Source of the DNA: Bacteroidales bacterium UBA2861
GTDB taxonomy: Bacteria; Bacteroidota; Bacteroidia; Bacteroidales; UBA932
Reading direction: 5' to 3'
Assembly (NCBI GenBank): GCA_002350615.1
Contig: DEFD01000027.1
Span: forward strand, 1-64,000
Length of the DNA stretch: 64,000 bases
Below are positions 18,026-26,824 of the stretch, piece after piece. The translations under genes and the position numbers were made by a program. How positions within the stretch are numbered: position 1 is the stretch's first letter; the number at the start of each line of letters is the position of its first letter. The notes beneath the pieces were generated by a model, which was given only the letters and a program-made list of their open reading frames with translations, ran no database searches and was not told where the DNA came from.

Positions 18026-18033
18026 CAAAAATA
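18026..18033 (-). promoter_or_regulatory. -7 promoter box TATTTTTG for ackA
   Basis: Read on the minus strand, TATTTTTG lies 30 bases before the ackA start, in an AT-rich intergenic stretch shared with the divergent comEC gene. Confidence 0.45.
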
Positions 18034-18132
18034 CAAATACTTTCCTGTTATTACAAAAACAAAAAAATCTTTTGCAGACAAGTTTCATTTTTCTGTTTTT
18101 AATATCTATTTCGCTTATTATTGCAGGCTGTC

Positions 18133-19188
18133 ATGAAGAGTATCGTACTTCTGTCGGTCCCTTTTGTGGCCGGCGTCGCCGCAGCCACCCTGATCCGCTG
18201 TCCGGAGACCGCGGAACTGCATGCAGCCTGCCTGCTCGGCTCGCTGGCATTTGTCGCCGCTTGGCATAAGGGCAGCGGAAAACGTACTGTCGGAGTGCTG
18301 TTTTTCCTGCTGGGATGCTTCTGCGCAATGACTGCAGGGCAGTTCGGCGATGTCGTGGCTCCCCGTTTCGCCGGCAGGGTGCAGGCTTCCCTGTGCAGGC
18401 TCATAGATTCCGTTCCCTGGCCCCATGATGAGACAGCCGGTCTGCTCAGTGCGGTACTTACCGGCAGCAGGGATGGCCTCGGGCGTGAAACGGTGGCCGT
18501 CTTCCGCGCAAGCGGGGCTTCGCATATCCTCGCATTGTCAGGGCTTCATCTGGGTATCATCTACTTGATTATCGGAAAGTTGCTGCTGCCGCTGGGAAAC
18601 GGCAGGGCGGCCGCCGTCGTCAGGTCATCCGTCCTGATTCTCCTATGCGCCTTTTACGCCATTGTCACCGGAGCCTCCCCTTCTATCGTGAGGGCTTTCT
18701 TATTCATCTGCATAAATGAAGCCGCTTCCCACAGCCCGGGAAGAAGGAAAGACGGTGTGAGCGTGCTTTGCACCGCCCTGCTTCTGCAGCTCGCCGTAAG
18801 TCCGGGCGTCATTTCCTCCCTCGGATTCCAGCTTTCGTATCTGGCGATGACCGGGATATTTACCATCTATCCGAAAATAGAAGGCTGGTATCCGAAATCC
18901 CGCCGCCTCAGGAGGGATCCCCTGGCATGGATCTGGCGCAGCTTCGCCCTGACTCTGTCCTGCCAGCTGTTCACCGCTCCGCTGGTCTGGATACGATTCC
19001 ATACCTTCCCAAAGTACTTCATTATCACAAATCTGCTGGCGCTCCCCCTCACCTGGGCGATGGTCGTCAGCGCGGTGCTTACGCTCTCCCTTTTTGCCTG
19101 CGGAGTCCCGGTTCGGCAGCTGGTGACGATCACTGACAACCTGGCACACGCCCTCATCTCAGCCCTTGAGATAGTTTCAGGCATGTAA
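18133..19188 (+). CDS. comEC: ComEC/Rec2-family competence membrane protein, short form
   Basis: 351 residues carrying only the membrane competence domain: early helices, then SGASHILALSGLHLGIIYLI and VTGASPSIVRAFLFI, which are the family's most conserved stretches, and further helices to the end. ComEC forms the inner-membrane channel for single-stranded DNA during transformation. Typical Bacteroidota homologues are 650-700 residues with an N-terminal OB-like region and C-terminal metallo-beta-lactamase domain; both are absent here. It may be a reduced paralogue or partner with other proteins. ATG 18133 is chosen over TTG 18121. Confidence 0.85.
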   Translation: MKSIVLLSVPFVAGVAAATLIRCPETAELHAACLLGSLAFVAAWHKGSGKRTVGVLFFLLGCFCAMTAGQFGDVVAPRFAGRVQASLCRLIDSVPWPHDETAGLLSAVLTGSRDGLGRETVAVFRASGASHILALSGLHLGIIYLIIGKLLLPLGNGRAAAVVRSSVLILLCAFYAIVTGASPSIVRAFLFICINEAASHSPGRRKDGVSVLCTALLLQLAVSPGVISSLGFQLSYLAMTGIFTIYPKIEGWYPKSRRLRRDPLAWIWRSFALTLSCQLFTAPLVWIRFHTFPKYFIITNLLALPLTWAMVVSAVLTLSLFACGVPVRQLVTITDNLAHALISALEIVSGM

Positions 19189-19224
19189 ATATTACTTAAT
19201 AAATATTTTGAATTCTATAATTTA

Positions 19225-19232
19225 TATCTTTG
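19225..19232 (+). promoter_or_regulatory. -7 box TATCTTTG very close to a start codon
   Basis: The box ends only four bases before ATG 19237, so the transcript would start at or near the A of the start codon. Either the message is leaderless or translation starts at the next ATG (19264). Confidence 0.45.
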
Positions 19233-19236
19233 CATT

Positions 19237-21033
19237 ATGACACTATTCACATTCATCCTTTCCATGGTCCTGACATTGCCGGGGCACGACATCATTCCGG
19301 ACTTCAGCAGAGTCGGCTACAAATGGGGCGACGCTCCTATTCCCGAACTTGAAATCAAGGCCACGATAGTGCAGGAAGACCTCAAGAAAGGGCTTCGGCG
19401 CTACGGAGACACCACTGCATTCATCCAGAGCGTACTGGATCGCGTGGGTCGTTCCGGCGGCGGTGCCGTGGTCCTGGGAGAAGGGGTATGGAACATCAGC
19501 CGCCCGCTCTGGATAGACCAGGACAACGTGGTGCTGCGCGGACAAAGCCGCGAGGGCACGGTACTCAAAGGGAACAGCATCCTCCAGATGCCGCTGATCT
19601 GCATGGGAAAAGCCGTCGCCTACAATCCCGACAAGCCACTGGCAGGCAATCAGGCGGCGATTGACGGCAGGGTCATGGGCATCAGCAGACTCAGGGCCAA
19701 CGACGCCCATGGTTCATACTCCATATATCTCACGAGATACAACATGGCGGCAGCCCCGGGCAGTGCTTCCGGACGCAGTCCTGTAGATGCCCCCGTCGTA
19801 TATTCCGGTTCTCCCGGCGTTCCGGTAAAGGATCCTGGTGCCTTCGAAACCGGCGACAGGATCTGCATCTGCTGGAACCCCTCGGACGAATGGTTCTCCG
19901 ACATCAAGATGGACAGGATAGCATCCAACGGCCGGGAGGCCCCGAACGGGACGAAACAATGGAACGAGCCAAAAAGGCGCAAGAGTTTCAACATGAAATG
20001 GGAGCGGATCGTCACAGGGATTGAAGGCAATATCCTGCTCCTTGACGCTCCCCTCGTAATGCGGCTGGATGCGGCTTATGGACAGGCATTCGTCGAAAAG
20101 ACAAGTACCCCCCGAATAAGCGGCAGCGGCGTAGAGAACATCAGTCTGGATTCAAGCTACGACCCGGACATAAAGGACAGCAAGGGCCGCTGCGTGGATG
20201 AGAGCCATAGCTGGGTCGGCGTGGATGTGGCCAATGCAGAACACTGCTGGGTAAGGAATGTCACGTCAAGGCATCTGGGATACGCTCTCGTCGATCTCAG
20301 AAGAGGTGCGAAATGCATCTCAGTCCTGGACTGCACATGCCTCGAGCCTGTTTCCGTGGTATCCGGAGCAAGGAGATACGCCTTCTGCATTTCAAAAGGC
20401 GAGCTTTGCCTTTTCAAGAACTGCGTATGCGACAGCGACAGGCACTCCTTCGTTACCAACGGCTGCGTACAGGGACCGAACGTATTTACCAACTGCAAAT
20501 CCACCAACAGCCTCAATGACATAGGCCCGCACCAGAGCTGGGCCACCGGATGTCTGTTCGACCGCATCGATACCGACGGCGACATCAATGTCCAGGACCG
20601 CGGATCCTATGGTACCGGACATGGATGGGCCGGAGCCAACTTCGTGCTGTGGAACTGCGAAATAGGAGGAAAGGTAAGCTGCCAGAGTCCATGGGTAAGC
20701 GCCCTCAATTATGCTGTAGGATGCAGCGGGCTGAAGTATGAGGGCCGCAAATACGGCAGGATGTTCAAGGGCATACTTTACGAAGATGCCGCCAGCAAGG
20801 AAATGGGACAGTTCCCGGACGGAATGTGGCGCCCGGACGGGCAGTGGTATCCTGCCAGAAAGATAGGGGAAACGGCGCAGGGAATGGTGAGCCTGCCCTG
20901 CAAGGACGCGGAGCTGCCTGAATGGTGGCCGGTCCTGAGACTGGACGCTTATGACAATCCCCTTTCGCTTTACGAGTGCCAGCTCCAGGACAGGCATGCG
21001 GCCGGTGTAAAACTGGATGCTTTCGCAAAATAG
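19237..21033 (+). CDS. Right-handed parallel beta-helix protein (pectate-lyase-like)
   Basis: 598 residues. After a short hydrophobic start, the sequence has VLDRVGRSGGGAVVLGEG, the opening of Pectate_lyase_3-type beta-helices, and then repeats of short strands (NVVLRGQSREGTVLKGN, DGDINVQDRGSYGTGHGW). Such proteins are exported polysaccharide lyases or hydrolases, or carbohydrate-binding surface proteins. No catalytic residues can be assigned with confidence. It stands alone between comEC and the convergent TPM/LemA genes. If the start is at 19264 the signal peptide would be lost, so ATG 19237 is preferred. Confidence 0.75.
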   Translation: MTLFTFILSMVLTLPGHDIIPDFSRVGYKWGDAPIPELEIKATIVQEDLKKGLRRYGDTTAFIQSVLDRVGRSGGGAVVLGEGVWNISRPLWIDQDNVVLRGQSREGTVLKGNSILQMPLICMGKAVAYNPDKPLAGNQAAIDGRVMGISRLRANDAHGSYSIYLTRYNMAAAPGSASGRSPVDAPVVYSGSPGVPVKDPGAFETGDRICICWNPSDEWFSDIKMDRIASNGREAPNGTKQWNEPKRRKSFNMKWERIVTGIEGNILLLDAPLVMRLDAAYGQAFVEKTSTPRISGSGVENISLDSSYDPDIKDSKGRCVDESHSWVGVDVANAEHCWVRNVTSRHLGYALVDLRRGAKCISVLDCTCLEPVSVVSGARRYAFCISKGELCLFKNCVCDSDRHSFVTNGCVQGPNVFTNCKSTNSLNDIGPHQSWATGCLFDRIDTDGDINVQDRGSYGTGHGWAGANFVLWNCEIGGKVSCQSPWVSALNYAVGCSGLKYEGRKYGRMFKGILYEDAASKEMGQFPDGMWRPDGQWYPARKIGETAQGMVSLPCKDAELPEWWPVLRLDAYDNPLSLYECQLQDRHAAGVKLDAFAK

Positions 21034-21051
21034 GGAGAACGGAGCCTTTTT

Positions 21052-21873
21052 TTAAAATCTTCCCGAGGCGCCGCCTCCACCGAAACTTCCTCCTCCGAAG
21101 CCTCCGAAACCACCGAAGCCTCCGCCTCCGCCAAAGCCGCTGCCGGAACCTCCGCGGAAAGAGCCCGGGCCGAAAAGGATAGTAGGTCCGTGGCCGGAAC
21201 TGCCTGAACTGCCGGAGCCGCCGTCACCTTTGCTTGCCGCAACCAGGATCACAACGAAGGCGATTAGGAAAACAAGGACAAGGATTCCGAAGGCAATCCA
21301 GCCCTCATCATCTTCCGAAGCATCCCTCGGTTCTTTGATCTCACCGCTCGCAAGCGCCTTGATCTCGTCACAGGCCTTCACTATGGCGCCCCAGTATTCA
21401 TCCGCCCGCAGATGCGGGCCCATTATATTACGGATGATCCTGGAAGCATAGGCATCGGGGATGGCACCTTCCAGACCGCGTCCGACCTGAATGGTGACAT
21501 CTATGTAATTATTGTCGAAGCCCCTCGGTTTCAGAAGGACAAGGACTCCATTGTTAAGCTGCCGGTTCCCTATCCCCCAGGCATTTGCAAGCCGCAGGGC
21601 GAACTCGTCCACGTCCCGTCCTGCGAGGGTACGGACGGTGACGACGCTTATCTGGTTTGACGTGCTGTCGTCAAAAGCCACGAGCACCCGCTCGAGGGAA
21701 TCCACCTGGGAACTGCTCAGGACACCGGCGAAATCATTCACAAGCACCGGAGGGTCGGCAGGCTGTGGAATCCATGAAGGAATCTTCCCCGCGGCGAATG
21801 CATCGACGCAGAAAAGGAACGCCGTCACAAACAGCATTCCCCTGTAAAACTGCGTTTCAAGCAGACGGCGCAT
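21052..21873 (-). CDS. TPM-domain membrane protein (YgcG-like)
   Basis: 273 residues: signal peptide ending near DAFAAG, TPM domain (residues about 45-165, with NDFAGVLSSSQVDSLERVL and YIDVTIQVGRGLEG), one membrane helix near 190-212 (GILVLVFLIAFVVILVA), then a glycine/serine/phenylalanine-rich tail of about 60 residues. This architecture is the family norm. TPM proteins often accompany LemA and may help membrane-protein quality control; the molecular role is unsettled. The start lies one base beyond the lemA stop. Confidence 0.88.
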   Translation of the reverse strand: MRRLLETQFYRGMLFVTAFLFCVDAFAAGKIPSWIPQPADPPVLVNDFAGVLSSSQVDSLERVLVAFDDSTSNQISVVTVRTLAGRDVDEFALRLANAWGIGNRQLNNGVLVLLKPRGFDNNYIDVTIQVGRGLEGAIPDAYASRIIRNIMGPHLRADEYWGAIVKACDEIKALASGEIKEPRDASEDDEGWIAFGILVLVFLIAFVVILVAASKGDGGSGSSGSSGHGPTILFGPGSFRGGSGSGFGGGGGFGGFGGFGGGSFGGGGASGRF

Positions 21874-21874
21874 C

Positions 21875-22450
21875 TCAGAACTCTACCTTGGGAGCCGTCT
21901 TCGCATCTTCGTCAGCCTCGAAATATCCCTTTGCGTCGAATCCGAATATGGAAGCCACTATGTTGGAAGGGAAGGTGCGAACCTTCACGTTGTAGGCCTT
22001 GGCGGTTTCGTTGAACTGACGGCGGGCCTCCGCGATGCGGTTTTCCGTGCCTTCCAGCTGAGCCTGGAGATCCAGGAAATTCTCGTTCGCCTTGAGTTCA
22101 GGATAATTCTCGACGACCATGAGAAGGCGTCCGAGAGCCGAGCTCACTTCACCCTGAGCCTTCTGATAGGCGGCAACTTCTTCCTCGGAAAGATTGCCTC
22201 CGTTGACGGAAGTTGCATTCGCACGTGCCTGGACTACCGCTTCGAGAGTAGAACTCTCATGCTCCGCATAGCCCTTGACCGTGGCGACCAGATTCGGAAT
22301 GAGGTCCGAACGGCGCTGATAATTGTTTTCCACCTGGCTCCAGGCGGAGGAAACGGATTCCTGGTTTTTCACAAGACCGTTGTAGGCCTTTACACCCCAC
22401 AGTGCCAGCAGGGCAAGCACCACGAGGATAATGATAGTACTCTTTTTCAT
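21875..22450 (-). CDS. lemA: LemA family protein
   Basis: 191 residues. A single N-terminal membrane helix (IIILVVLALLALWGV) precedes a four-helix bundle with the LemA stretch VSSAWSQVENNYQRRSDLIP and the later LDLQAQLEGTENRIAEARR. The function is unknown; it is membrane anchored and is usually linked to TPM proteins, as here. Both lie downstream of the FISUMP lipoprotein gene with a 12-base gap. Confidence 0.92.
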   Translation of the reverse strand: MKKSTIIILVVLALLALWGVKAYNGLVKNQESVSSAWSQVENNYQRRSDLIPNLVATVKGYAEHESSTLEAVVQARANATSVNGGNLSEEEVAAYQKAQGEVSSALGRLLMVVENYPELKANENFLDLQAQLEGTENRIAEARRQFNETAKAYNVKVRTFPSNIVASIFGFDAKGYFEADEDAKTAPKVEF

Positions 22451-22462
22451 ATCGGATAGATT

Positions 22463-23482
22463 TTATTTTACACAACGTACCGAGGCCGCATAGCTGTCTT
22501 TGGGCATCGCGGCCACGCTCAGGGCAGGCTTGTCCCAGTAAATATATCGCACGAGCGCCCTTTGGGAATCGAACTCGTCCGCGGTCCAGAAGCAGGCGAA
22601 ACTGCCGTAACCTTCGAAACTGTATCCCGCATCGGGATCCACTTTGGCGTAACCGACGGGGATTGCGCAGAAATTGACATCGTTGCTGATCTTCACATCT
22701 TTGGCGAAGCCCCACATGGCTTCCCCGTAGAAAAGGATTTTGCCCATCAGCCTGCCAGCGGCATCCGGCACATCCACATGGCCGGAAACCGATGTCGCCC
22801 CTGCCGACTCCGCAAGCGCGGTCCATTCCGCATCGGTCGGAAGATGCCATCCGTCGGGACAGACGGAAGAAGATGCTTCGTTCCAGGTATAGTAACGGCC
22901 AAACAGACGGCTCGCTGCCGGAGCGCCCTGATATGCTTCACCCGCCCCTTCCCAGGCAAGGTTCGTCATCATCCATATCTGGCTTCCGGCACTTGTTGCA
23001 GGGTATCTCCTGCCGTCCCTGGTGTCAACCGCAGGTTCTTCCAGACTCATGACGTATCCGCTTATCGAAGAGCCGTTGAGCGTAGTGTCCACTACATAGA
23101 AATATTGGGTCGAATATTTGGAGGTGTAACCCTTGGCCCAGGCAGTGAAACTGAAATAGAAACGTCCGATAGTGTCCGGAACCGTATATTCGAAATCGGC
23201 TTTTACGCTGGCCGGGTCCCCTTCCCTGCGGAGAGTGTCGGACTTGCCGGTAATTGAATTGTAGCAGGTGTACATGAGCAGGGTATCGCTTTCGTCATCC
23301 CTGTAAACACCGCCGACAGAGGTTTTTATGACATCCCCTGGAAAGACGTATCCGGGAATGCTGACCCTTACGCCGCCCGAAAGGCTCGGGGAAACGCTGT
23401 CCTTGTCTTTCTTACATGATAAAAGGCACGCTGCGAGAAGTACGGCAGCGAGAGCATATTTCGTATATTTCATTGTCTTCAT
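22463..23482 (-). CDS. Lipoprotein with C-terminal FISUMP domain
   Basis: 339 residues. Signal with lipobox LLSCKK (Cys near residue 23), a beta-rich N-terminal region, then the Fib_succ_major (FISUMP) domain from about residue 150 (DGRRYPATSAGSQIWMMTNL; later WHLPTDAEWTAL). FISUMP domains are found in exported Bacteroidota and Fibrobacter proteins and resemble sulfatase-modifying-factor folds; the ligand is unknown. It directly follows the ABC exporter gene but has its own -7-like box, so it may be separately expressed. ATG 23473 is an alternative start. Confidence 0.82.
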   Translation of the reverse strand: MKTMKYTKYALAAVLLAACLLSCKKDKDSVSPSLSGGVRVSIPGYVFPGDVIKTSVGGVYRDDESDTLLMYTCYNSITGKSDTLRREGDPASVKADFEYTVPDTIGRFYFSFTAWAKGYTSKYSTQYFYVVDTTLNGSSISGYVMSLEEPAVDTRDGRRYPATSAGSQIWMMTNLAWEGAGEAYQGAPAASRLFGRYYTWNEASSSVCPDGWHLPTDAEWTALAESAGATSVSGHVDVPDAAGRLMGKILFYGEAMWGFAKDVKISNDVNFCAIPVGYAKVDPDAGYSFEGYGSFACFWTADEFDSQRALVRYIYWDKPALSVAAMPKDSYAASVRCVK

Positions 23483-23491
23483 TCCAAACTC

Positions 23492-23499
23492 CAAATATA
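23492..23499 (-). promoter_or_regulatory. -7 box TATATTTG for the FISUMP lipoprotein
   Basis: Read on the minus strand, the box lies nine bases before ATG 23482, implying a leader of only a few bases. Confidence 0.4.
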
Positions 23500-23506
23500 C
23501 AACAAA

Positions 23507-25150
23507 TTATTTGCCAAGCCGCAACTGGAGCTGTGCATAGCGGGTGGCCGCCGGGCGGTGCGTGATGCAGAGGATGGTCTTTTTCCCGGAATAGCGGGAC
23601 GCCAGATTCTCCAAAAGCGCAGCCTCTGTTTCCTCGTCCAGGGCGGAAGTTGCCTCGTCGAGGATAAGCACCCCTCCCGGGCGCAGAAGTGCGCGGGCGA
23701 TGGCAATGCGCTGGGCCTGACCTTCGCTGAGTCCCGCCCCGACTTCGGCGCAGACACTGTCGAGTCCGTGTTCCAGACTGCGGACGAATCCCGCCATTGC
23801 GATATCGAGAACCTCCCAGAGTTCTTCTTCACTGGCATCGGGCTTCGCCAGAAGGAGGTTCTGACGTATGGTGCCGCTCATAAGGCTGTTTCCCTGAGGC
23901 ACATACATGAAGTTGCACAAAGTGGACGGGCCGCTCGCCTCCTGCTCCCCTTTAACTGAAGAATAGAGGAAGACCTCCCCTTCGGAGGGTTTCAGCAAGG
24001 ACATTATCACTTTAATCAGGGTACTCTTCCCCTCTCCCGTGGCACCGGTAATCGCCGTCATGCTTCCGGGGAGGAAATCGAAATCCAGATGACTGAAAAC
24101 AGGTTCCGAAGCCCCCTCGTAAGTGAAACCGAGATCCTTAAGCCTTATTCCGGGAGCCGCTTCAAAGAGCCAGTCCTTCGCCGCTTCTTCCTGCTCCAGG
24201 CCTGACAGGGACAGAAGCCTGTCCTGCGACGCCAGGGCGCGGATGAATCCGGGGATCTGCCTGGCAATATCGGCCACGGGCCGCTGCACCTGCCCCACAA
24301 GCTGGAGGAAGGCTGTCATCATACCGTAGGTCACGCTCTTGTCGTACAGGCCTTTGACGCTCCAGATGAAGGCGACCGCATAGCCCGCCATGAATCCGAA
24401 CTGAAGGAAGGAGCGGGAAACCGCGGAGTAGTTCAGGCGCGTAACCGTCTTTTCCATAACCTCGTCCTGGATGTCGTCCAGCCTGTCCAGCACGTTTTCG
24501 GTGCTTCCGAGACTGCGTACCACCACGCGATGCTGTATATTCTCCTGAAGATGGGACTGCACACGGCTGTCCGCATCACGGATGTCCATGGTCAGAGAGC
24601 GCATCTTGCGGAAGAAAAGCCTGCTGCCTATCGCCGCCGCAGGCATTATGAACAGGAGTATCCACCCGAGTCCGGGAGAAAGGGCAAAGAGGAAAACCGT
24701 GGCGGCCACCAACTGACAAAGCGTCACTATGACCTGCGGTATCGTGCACACGACGAAATCGGTGACAACCCGGATATCTTCTTCCAGCCTGTTCACCGTG
24801 TCTCCGCTGTGGAAGGCGTCGCGGCCGTTCCAGACGCTGCGCATCACCCTTGCGAACACCTCCGCACGCATCCTGTTGCGGGAATGTACCTCGACGTAGC
24901 CTTCACAGTAATTGAATGCCACACGCACGAGGACCTGAAGCAGCATCACTGCAGCGAGAAGCCCCACTCCCCTGCCCAGAGGCCAGTCGGAAAGCCCGGT
25001 GGCGATGTCAACCGCACGCTTGCTGAGCCATACGAAGGCAAGCGAAGCCCCCACCTGCACGATACCGAGCAGGCAGAGCAGGAACAGTCTCCACCTGTCA
25101 GGTGCCGAGGAGCGCAGAAGTGCGCGGAAACATTCGCGGAAGGGTCTCAT
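23507..25150 (-). CDS. ABC exporter, fused permease and ATPase
   Basis: 547 residues. Six-helix permease domain (about 20-300), then an ATPase with Walker A GATGEGKST, ABC signature LSEGQAQRIAIAR and Walker B GVLILDEATSALDE. There is no N-terminal C39 peptidase domain, so any precursor would have to be cut by a separate enzyme. ATG 25150 overlaps the PqqD stop by one base (TAATG), placing it last in the kinase-peptidase-PqqD-ABC cassette. The probable role is export of a peptide or lipid-like product; the cargo is unknown. Confidence 0.88.
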   Translation of the reverse strand: MRPFRECFRALLRSSAPDRWRLFLLCLLGIVQVGASLAFVWLSKRAVDIATGLSDWPLGRGVGLLAAVMLLQVLVRVAFNYCEGYVEVHSRNRMRAEVFARVMRSVWNGRDAFHSGDTVNRLEEDIRVVTDFVVCTIPQVIVTLCQLVAATVFLFALSPGLGWILLFIMPAAAIGSRLFFRKMRSLTMDIRDADSRVQSHLQENIQHRVVVRSLGSTENVLDRLDDIQDEVMEKTVTRLNYSAVSRSFLQFGFMAGYAVAFIWSVKGLYDKSVTYGMMTAFLQLVGQVQRPVADIARQIPGFIRALASQDRLLSLSGLEQEEAAKDWLFEAAPGIRLKDLGFTYEGASEPVFSHLDFDFLPGSMTAITGATGEGKSTLIKVIMSLLKPSEGEVFLYSSVKGEQEASGPSTLCNFMYVPQGNSLMSGTIRQNLLLAKPDASEEELWEVLDIAMAGFVRSLEHGLDSVCAEVGAGLSEGQAQRIAIARALLRPGGVLILDEATSALDEETEAALLENLASRYSGKKTILCITHRPAATRYAQLQLRLGK

Positions 25151-25416
25151 TACTCGACAAGTCCGGCTTCTTTCCACTTGTCGACGATAGCCGCGGAATC
25201 CCTCGCGGCGATTTCTTCGTCGATACCGTATTCGTCAAGAAGCAGCTGTTTTACATCCTGAACCGTAAAATCTTTTCCTTCAAGGGATTCCCAGAGAAAA
25301 GCCGCCGTGGCGTTCATGGAAATCATCTTGTTGAAATTTATCTGCTCGATGCCTTCGCCGGTGACTATGAAAGAGTCGCCGAGAGGGCGCATCCTGAATC
25401 CTGTTTTGATTTTCAT
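25150..25416 (-). CDS. PqqD-like RiPP recognition element protein
   Basis: 88 residues matching the PqqD fold: FRMRPLGDSFIVTGEG, then FNKMISMNATAAFLWESLEG and a C-terminal helix VDKWKEAGLVE. PqqD-like domains bind leader peptides and present them to modifying enzymes in ribosomal peptide (RiPP) pathways. It sits between a SipW-like peptidase gene and an ABC exporter gene, with an HprK-like kinase upstream; no radical SAM, lanthionine or lasso cyclase gene is nearby. It probably carries peptide cargo within this cassette. Confidence 0.85.
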   Translation of the reverse strand: MKIKTGFRMRPLGDSFIVTGEGIEQINFNKMISMNATAAFLWESLEGKDFTVQDVKQLLLDEYGIDEEIAARDSAAIVDKWKEAGLVE

Positions 25417-25419
25417 CTC

Positions 25420-25869
25420 TTATCTTATTAATCTTCTGTATATTGCAAGAAAAAAGCGGCGGCATATATAGGGCAGTTTCCACCACCTGCGCCAGCGCCG
25501 CATCTGTTTCGGGGAGCGGGGGTCGGCAGCCTTGCCGCGCGGGGGCTGTATTTCAAGCACCACTCCGGCCACATCCGCCTCCCGGCAGCGTTCGGTGCCC
25601 CGCAGGTTGCCGTCGCCGCGAAGCGTGACGATACCTTCCGAAATGTCTATCACCCTGTGCAGCACATACTTGTCCTTGCTTACCTCCGCAAGCGCGATGT
25701 CTCCGGGAAGCAGCGGCAGCCTTTTTTCGAGGAGGACGCTGTCCCTGCCCCCGCGGATGAAGGGAAGCATGCTGAATCCCTTGGTCAGGATGATGACCTG
25801 ACGGCCTTCGGACAGCAGGCTCTTCACCTCGCCCAGCATCACCGCATTCGGAAGGACAAGCTGGTTCAT
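25420..25869 (-). CDS. S24/S26 peptidase, SipW-like serine/histidine type
   Basis: 149 residues. The catalytic serine lies in the GxSMxP motif (KGFSMLPFIRGG, near residue 33), followed by LPGDIALAEVSKDKYVLHRV. Histidine occupies the usual lysine position (VLHRV), as in SipW/archaeal-type signal peptidases, and GDGN follows. No clear membrane anchor is visible, unlike standard signal peptidases. ATG 25869 overlaps the kinase stop as ATGA. In this cassette it probably trims the exported or modified peptide. Confidence 0.8.
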   Translation of the reverse strand: MNQLVLPNAVMLGEVKSLLSEGRQVIILTKGFSMLPFIRGGRDSVLLEKRLPLLPGDIALAEVSKDKYVLHRVIDISEGIVTLRGDGNLRGTERCREADVAGVVLEIQPPRGKAADPRSPKQMRRWRRWWKLPYICRRFFLAIYRRLIR

Positions 25870-26738
25870 CCCAGCACCTCCTCGCTGCATACCCTGGCAG
25901 CATCGGCATCGGGACGGCAGTCCAGAACATAGCAGGGGCACTTCTGGGCTATTGCGCTGAAAGTCTCATGCAGCCCGTCCGCCATGGTCCTGTCCGCCTT
26001 GAAACCGGAACTTGAACCATACAGGAGAGCATAGGACTCGAAAAGCGAAAGCCTGCTTATCTTGTTTTCGGGGCTGCGCCTGATCTGCACGAAGGCGCCG
26101 GCCGGATACTCTTCATTCTTGTAGCACGGGGTTTTGCCGCTCCACGGAGATCCATACACGATCACCCGCCCGTCTGGCCAGAGCCGCACCACCGGATTGT
26201 CGTCGTTGAGCAGGCTGCTTCCCGGGATATTGTCGAGCCAGAGCTGGCTGTGGGTGCTCTTGCCGGTTCCGCTCTTGGCAAGGAAGAGGAAAGCCTTGCC
26301 GGAATTGACGGTGACCGAGGCATGCATCTCGAGTGTTCCCATGCCGGCCGTGCTGAACGCAAAAAGCAGCATGAGCGCATTGTTCAGGGCGAACAGGGCG
26401 TCACTGTCCCCTGTGAGCATCAGTTTTCCTTCACGGAAGTCATTGCTCATCAGAAGCTTTCCAGCCACGGGAGCGTTTCTCAGCGGCGCCGACTCGGCAC
26501 CCCATAACCCCTCTCCCCTGAAAAGCCTCACCAGCGGCTGACCGGGTTCGGGCGAACCGTCATAGACCATTTTCAGGCCATCCCAGGGCAGGTCTTCCAC
26601 GAGTGACAGCGAAAACACCGGATCGTCACATTCCTTGACGTGAAAGGGGGCATACTGCGAACAGCGCTTCCAGAGCGGATGCCCCTCCGGAATATCCAGC
26701 GCGAAACAATGCCCGGCCACTTTGAAAAATCTCTTCAT
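25866..26738 (-). CDS. HPr-kinase-like (PEPCK-fold) protein of peptide-modification type
   Basis: 290 residues. The Walker A loop AKSGTGKSTHSQLWL, the acidic LLNDDNPVV and the signature GSPWSGKTP identify the HprK/PEPCK fold. No N-terminal HPr-kinase regulatory domain of the usual type is seen, which matches the small kinases in lasso-peptide clusters that phosphorylate a precursor serine. It heads a four-gene cassette with ATGA-type overlaps. Start ATG 26738 gives MKRFFKVAGHCFALDIP; the upstream frame is not coding-like. A role in phosphorylating a peptide is inference. Confidence 0.8.
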   Translation of the reverse strand: MKRFFKVAGHCFALDIPEGHPLWKRCSQYAPFHVKECDDPVFSLSLVEDLPWDGLKMVYDGSPEPGQPLVRLFRGEGLWGAESAPLRNAPVAGKLLMSNDFREGKLMLTGDSDALFALNNALMLLFAFSTAGMGTLEMHASVTVNSGKAFLFLAKSGTGKSTHSQLWLDNIPGSSLLNDDNPVVRLWPDGRVIVYGSPWSGKTPCYKNEEYPAGAFVQIRRSPENKISRLSLFESYALLYGSSSGFKADRTMADGLHETFSAIAQKCPCYVLDCRPDADAARVCSEEVLG

Positions 26739-26761
26739 TCCTCTCTGTTCTTTTAGGATAG

Positions 26762-26769
26762 CAAATATA
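26762..26769 (-). promoter_or_regulatory. -7 box TATATTTG for the kinase cassette
   Basis: Minus-strand TATATTTG, 24 bases before ATG 26738; it is back to back with a plus-strand box at 26792. Confidence 0.5.
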
Positions 26770-26791
26770 GTGATATTTCGCGCAAATTCAT

Positions 26792-26799
26792 TATATTTG
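26792..26799 (+). promoter_or_regulatory. -7 box TATATTTG for DUF4290-ftsK
   Basis: Plus-strand TATATTTG, 25 bases before ATG 26825. Confidence 0.5.
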
Positions 26800-26824
26800 C
26801 CTATTCTGACAAAGTAAAAAGAAA

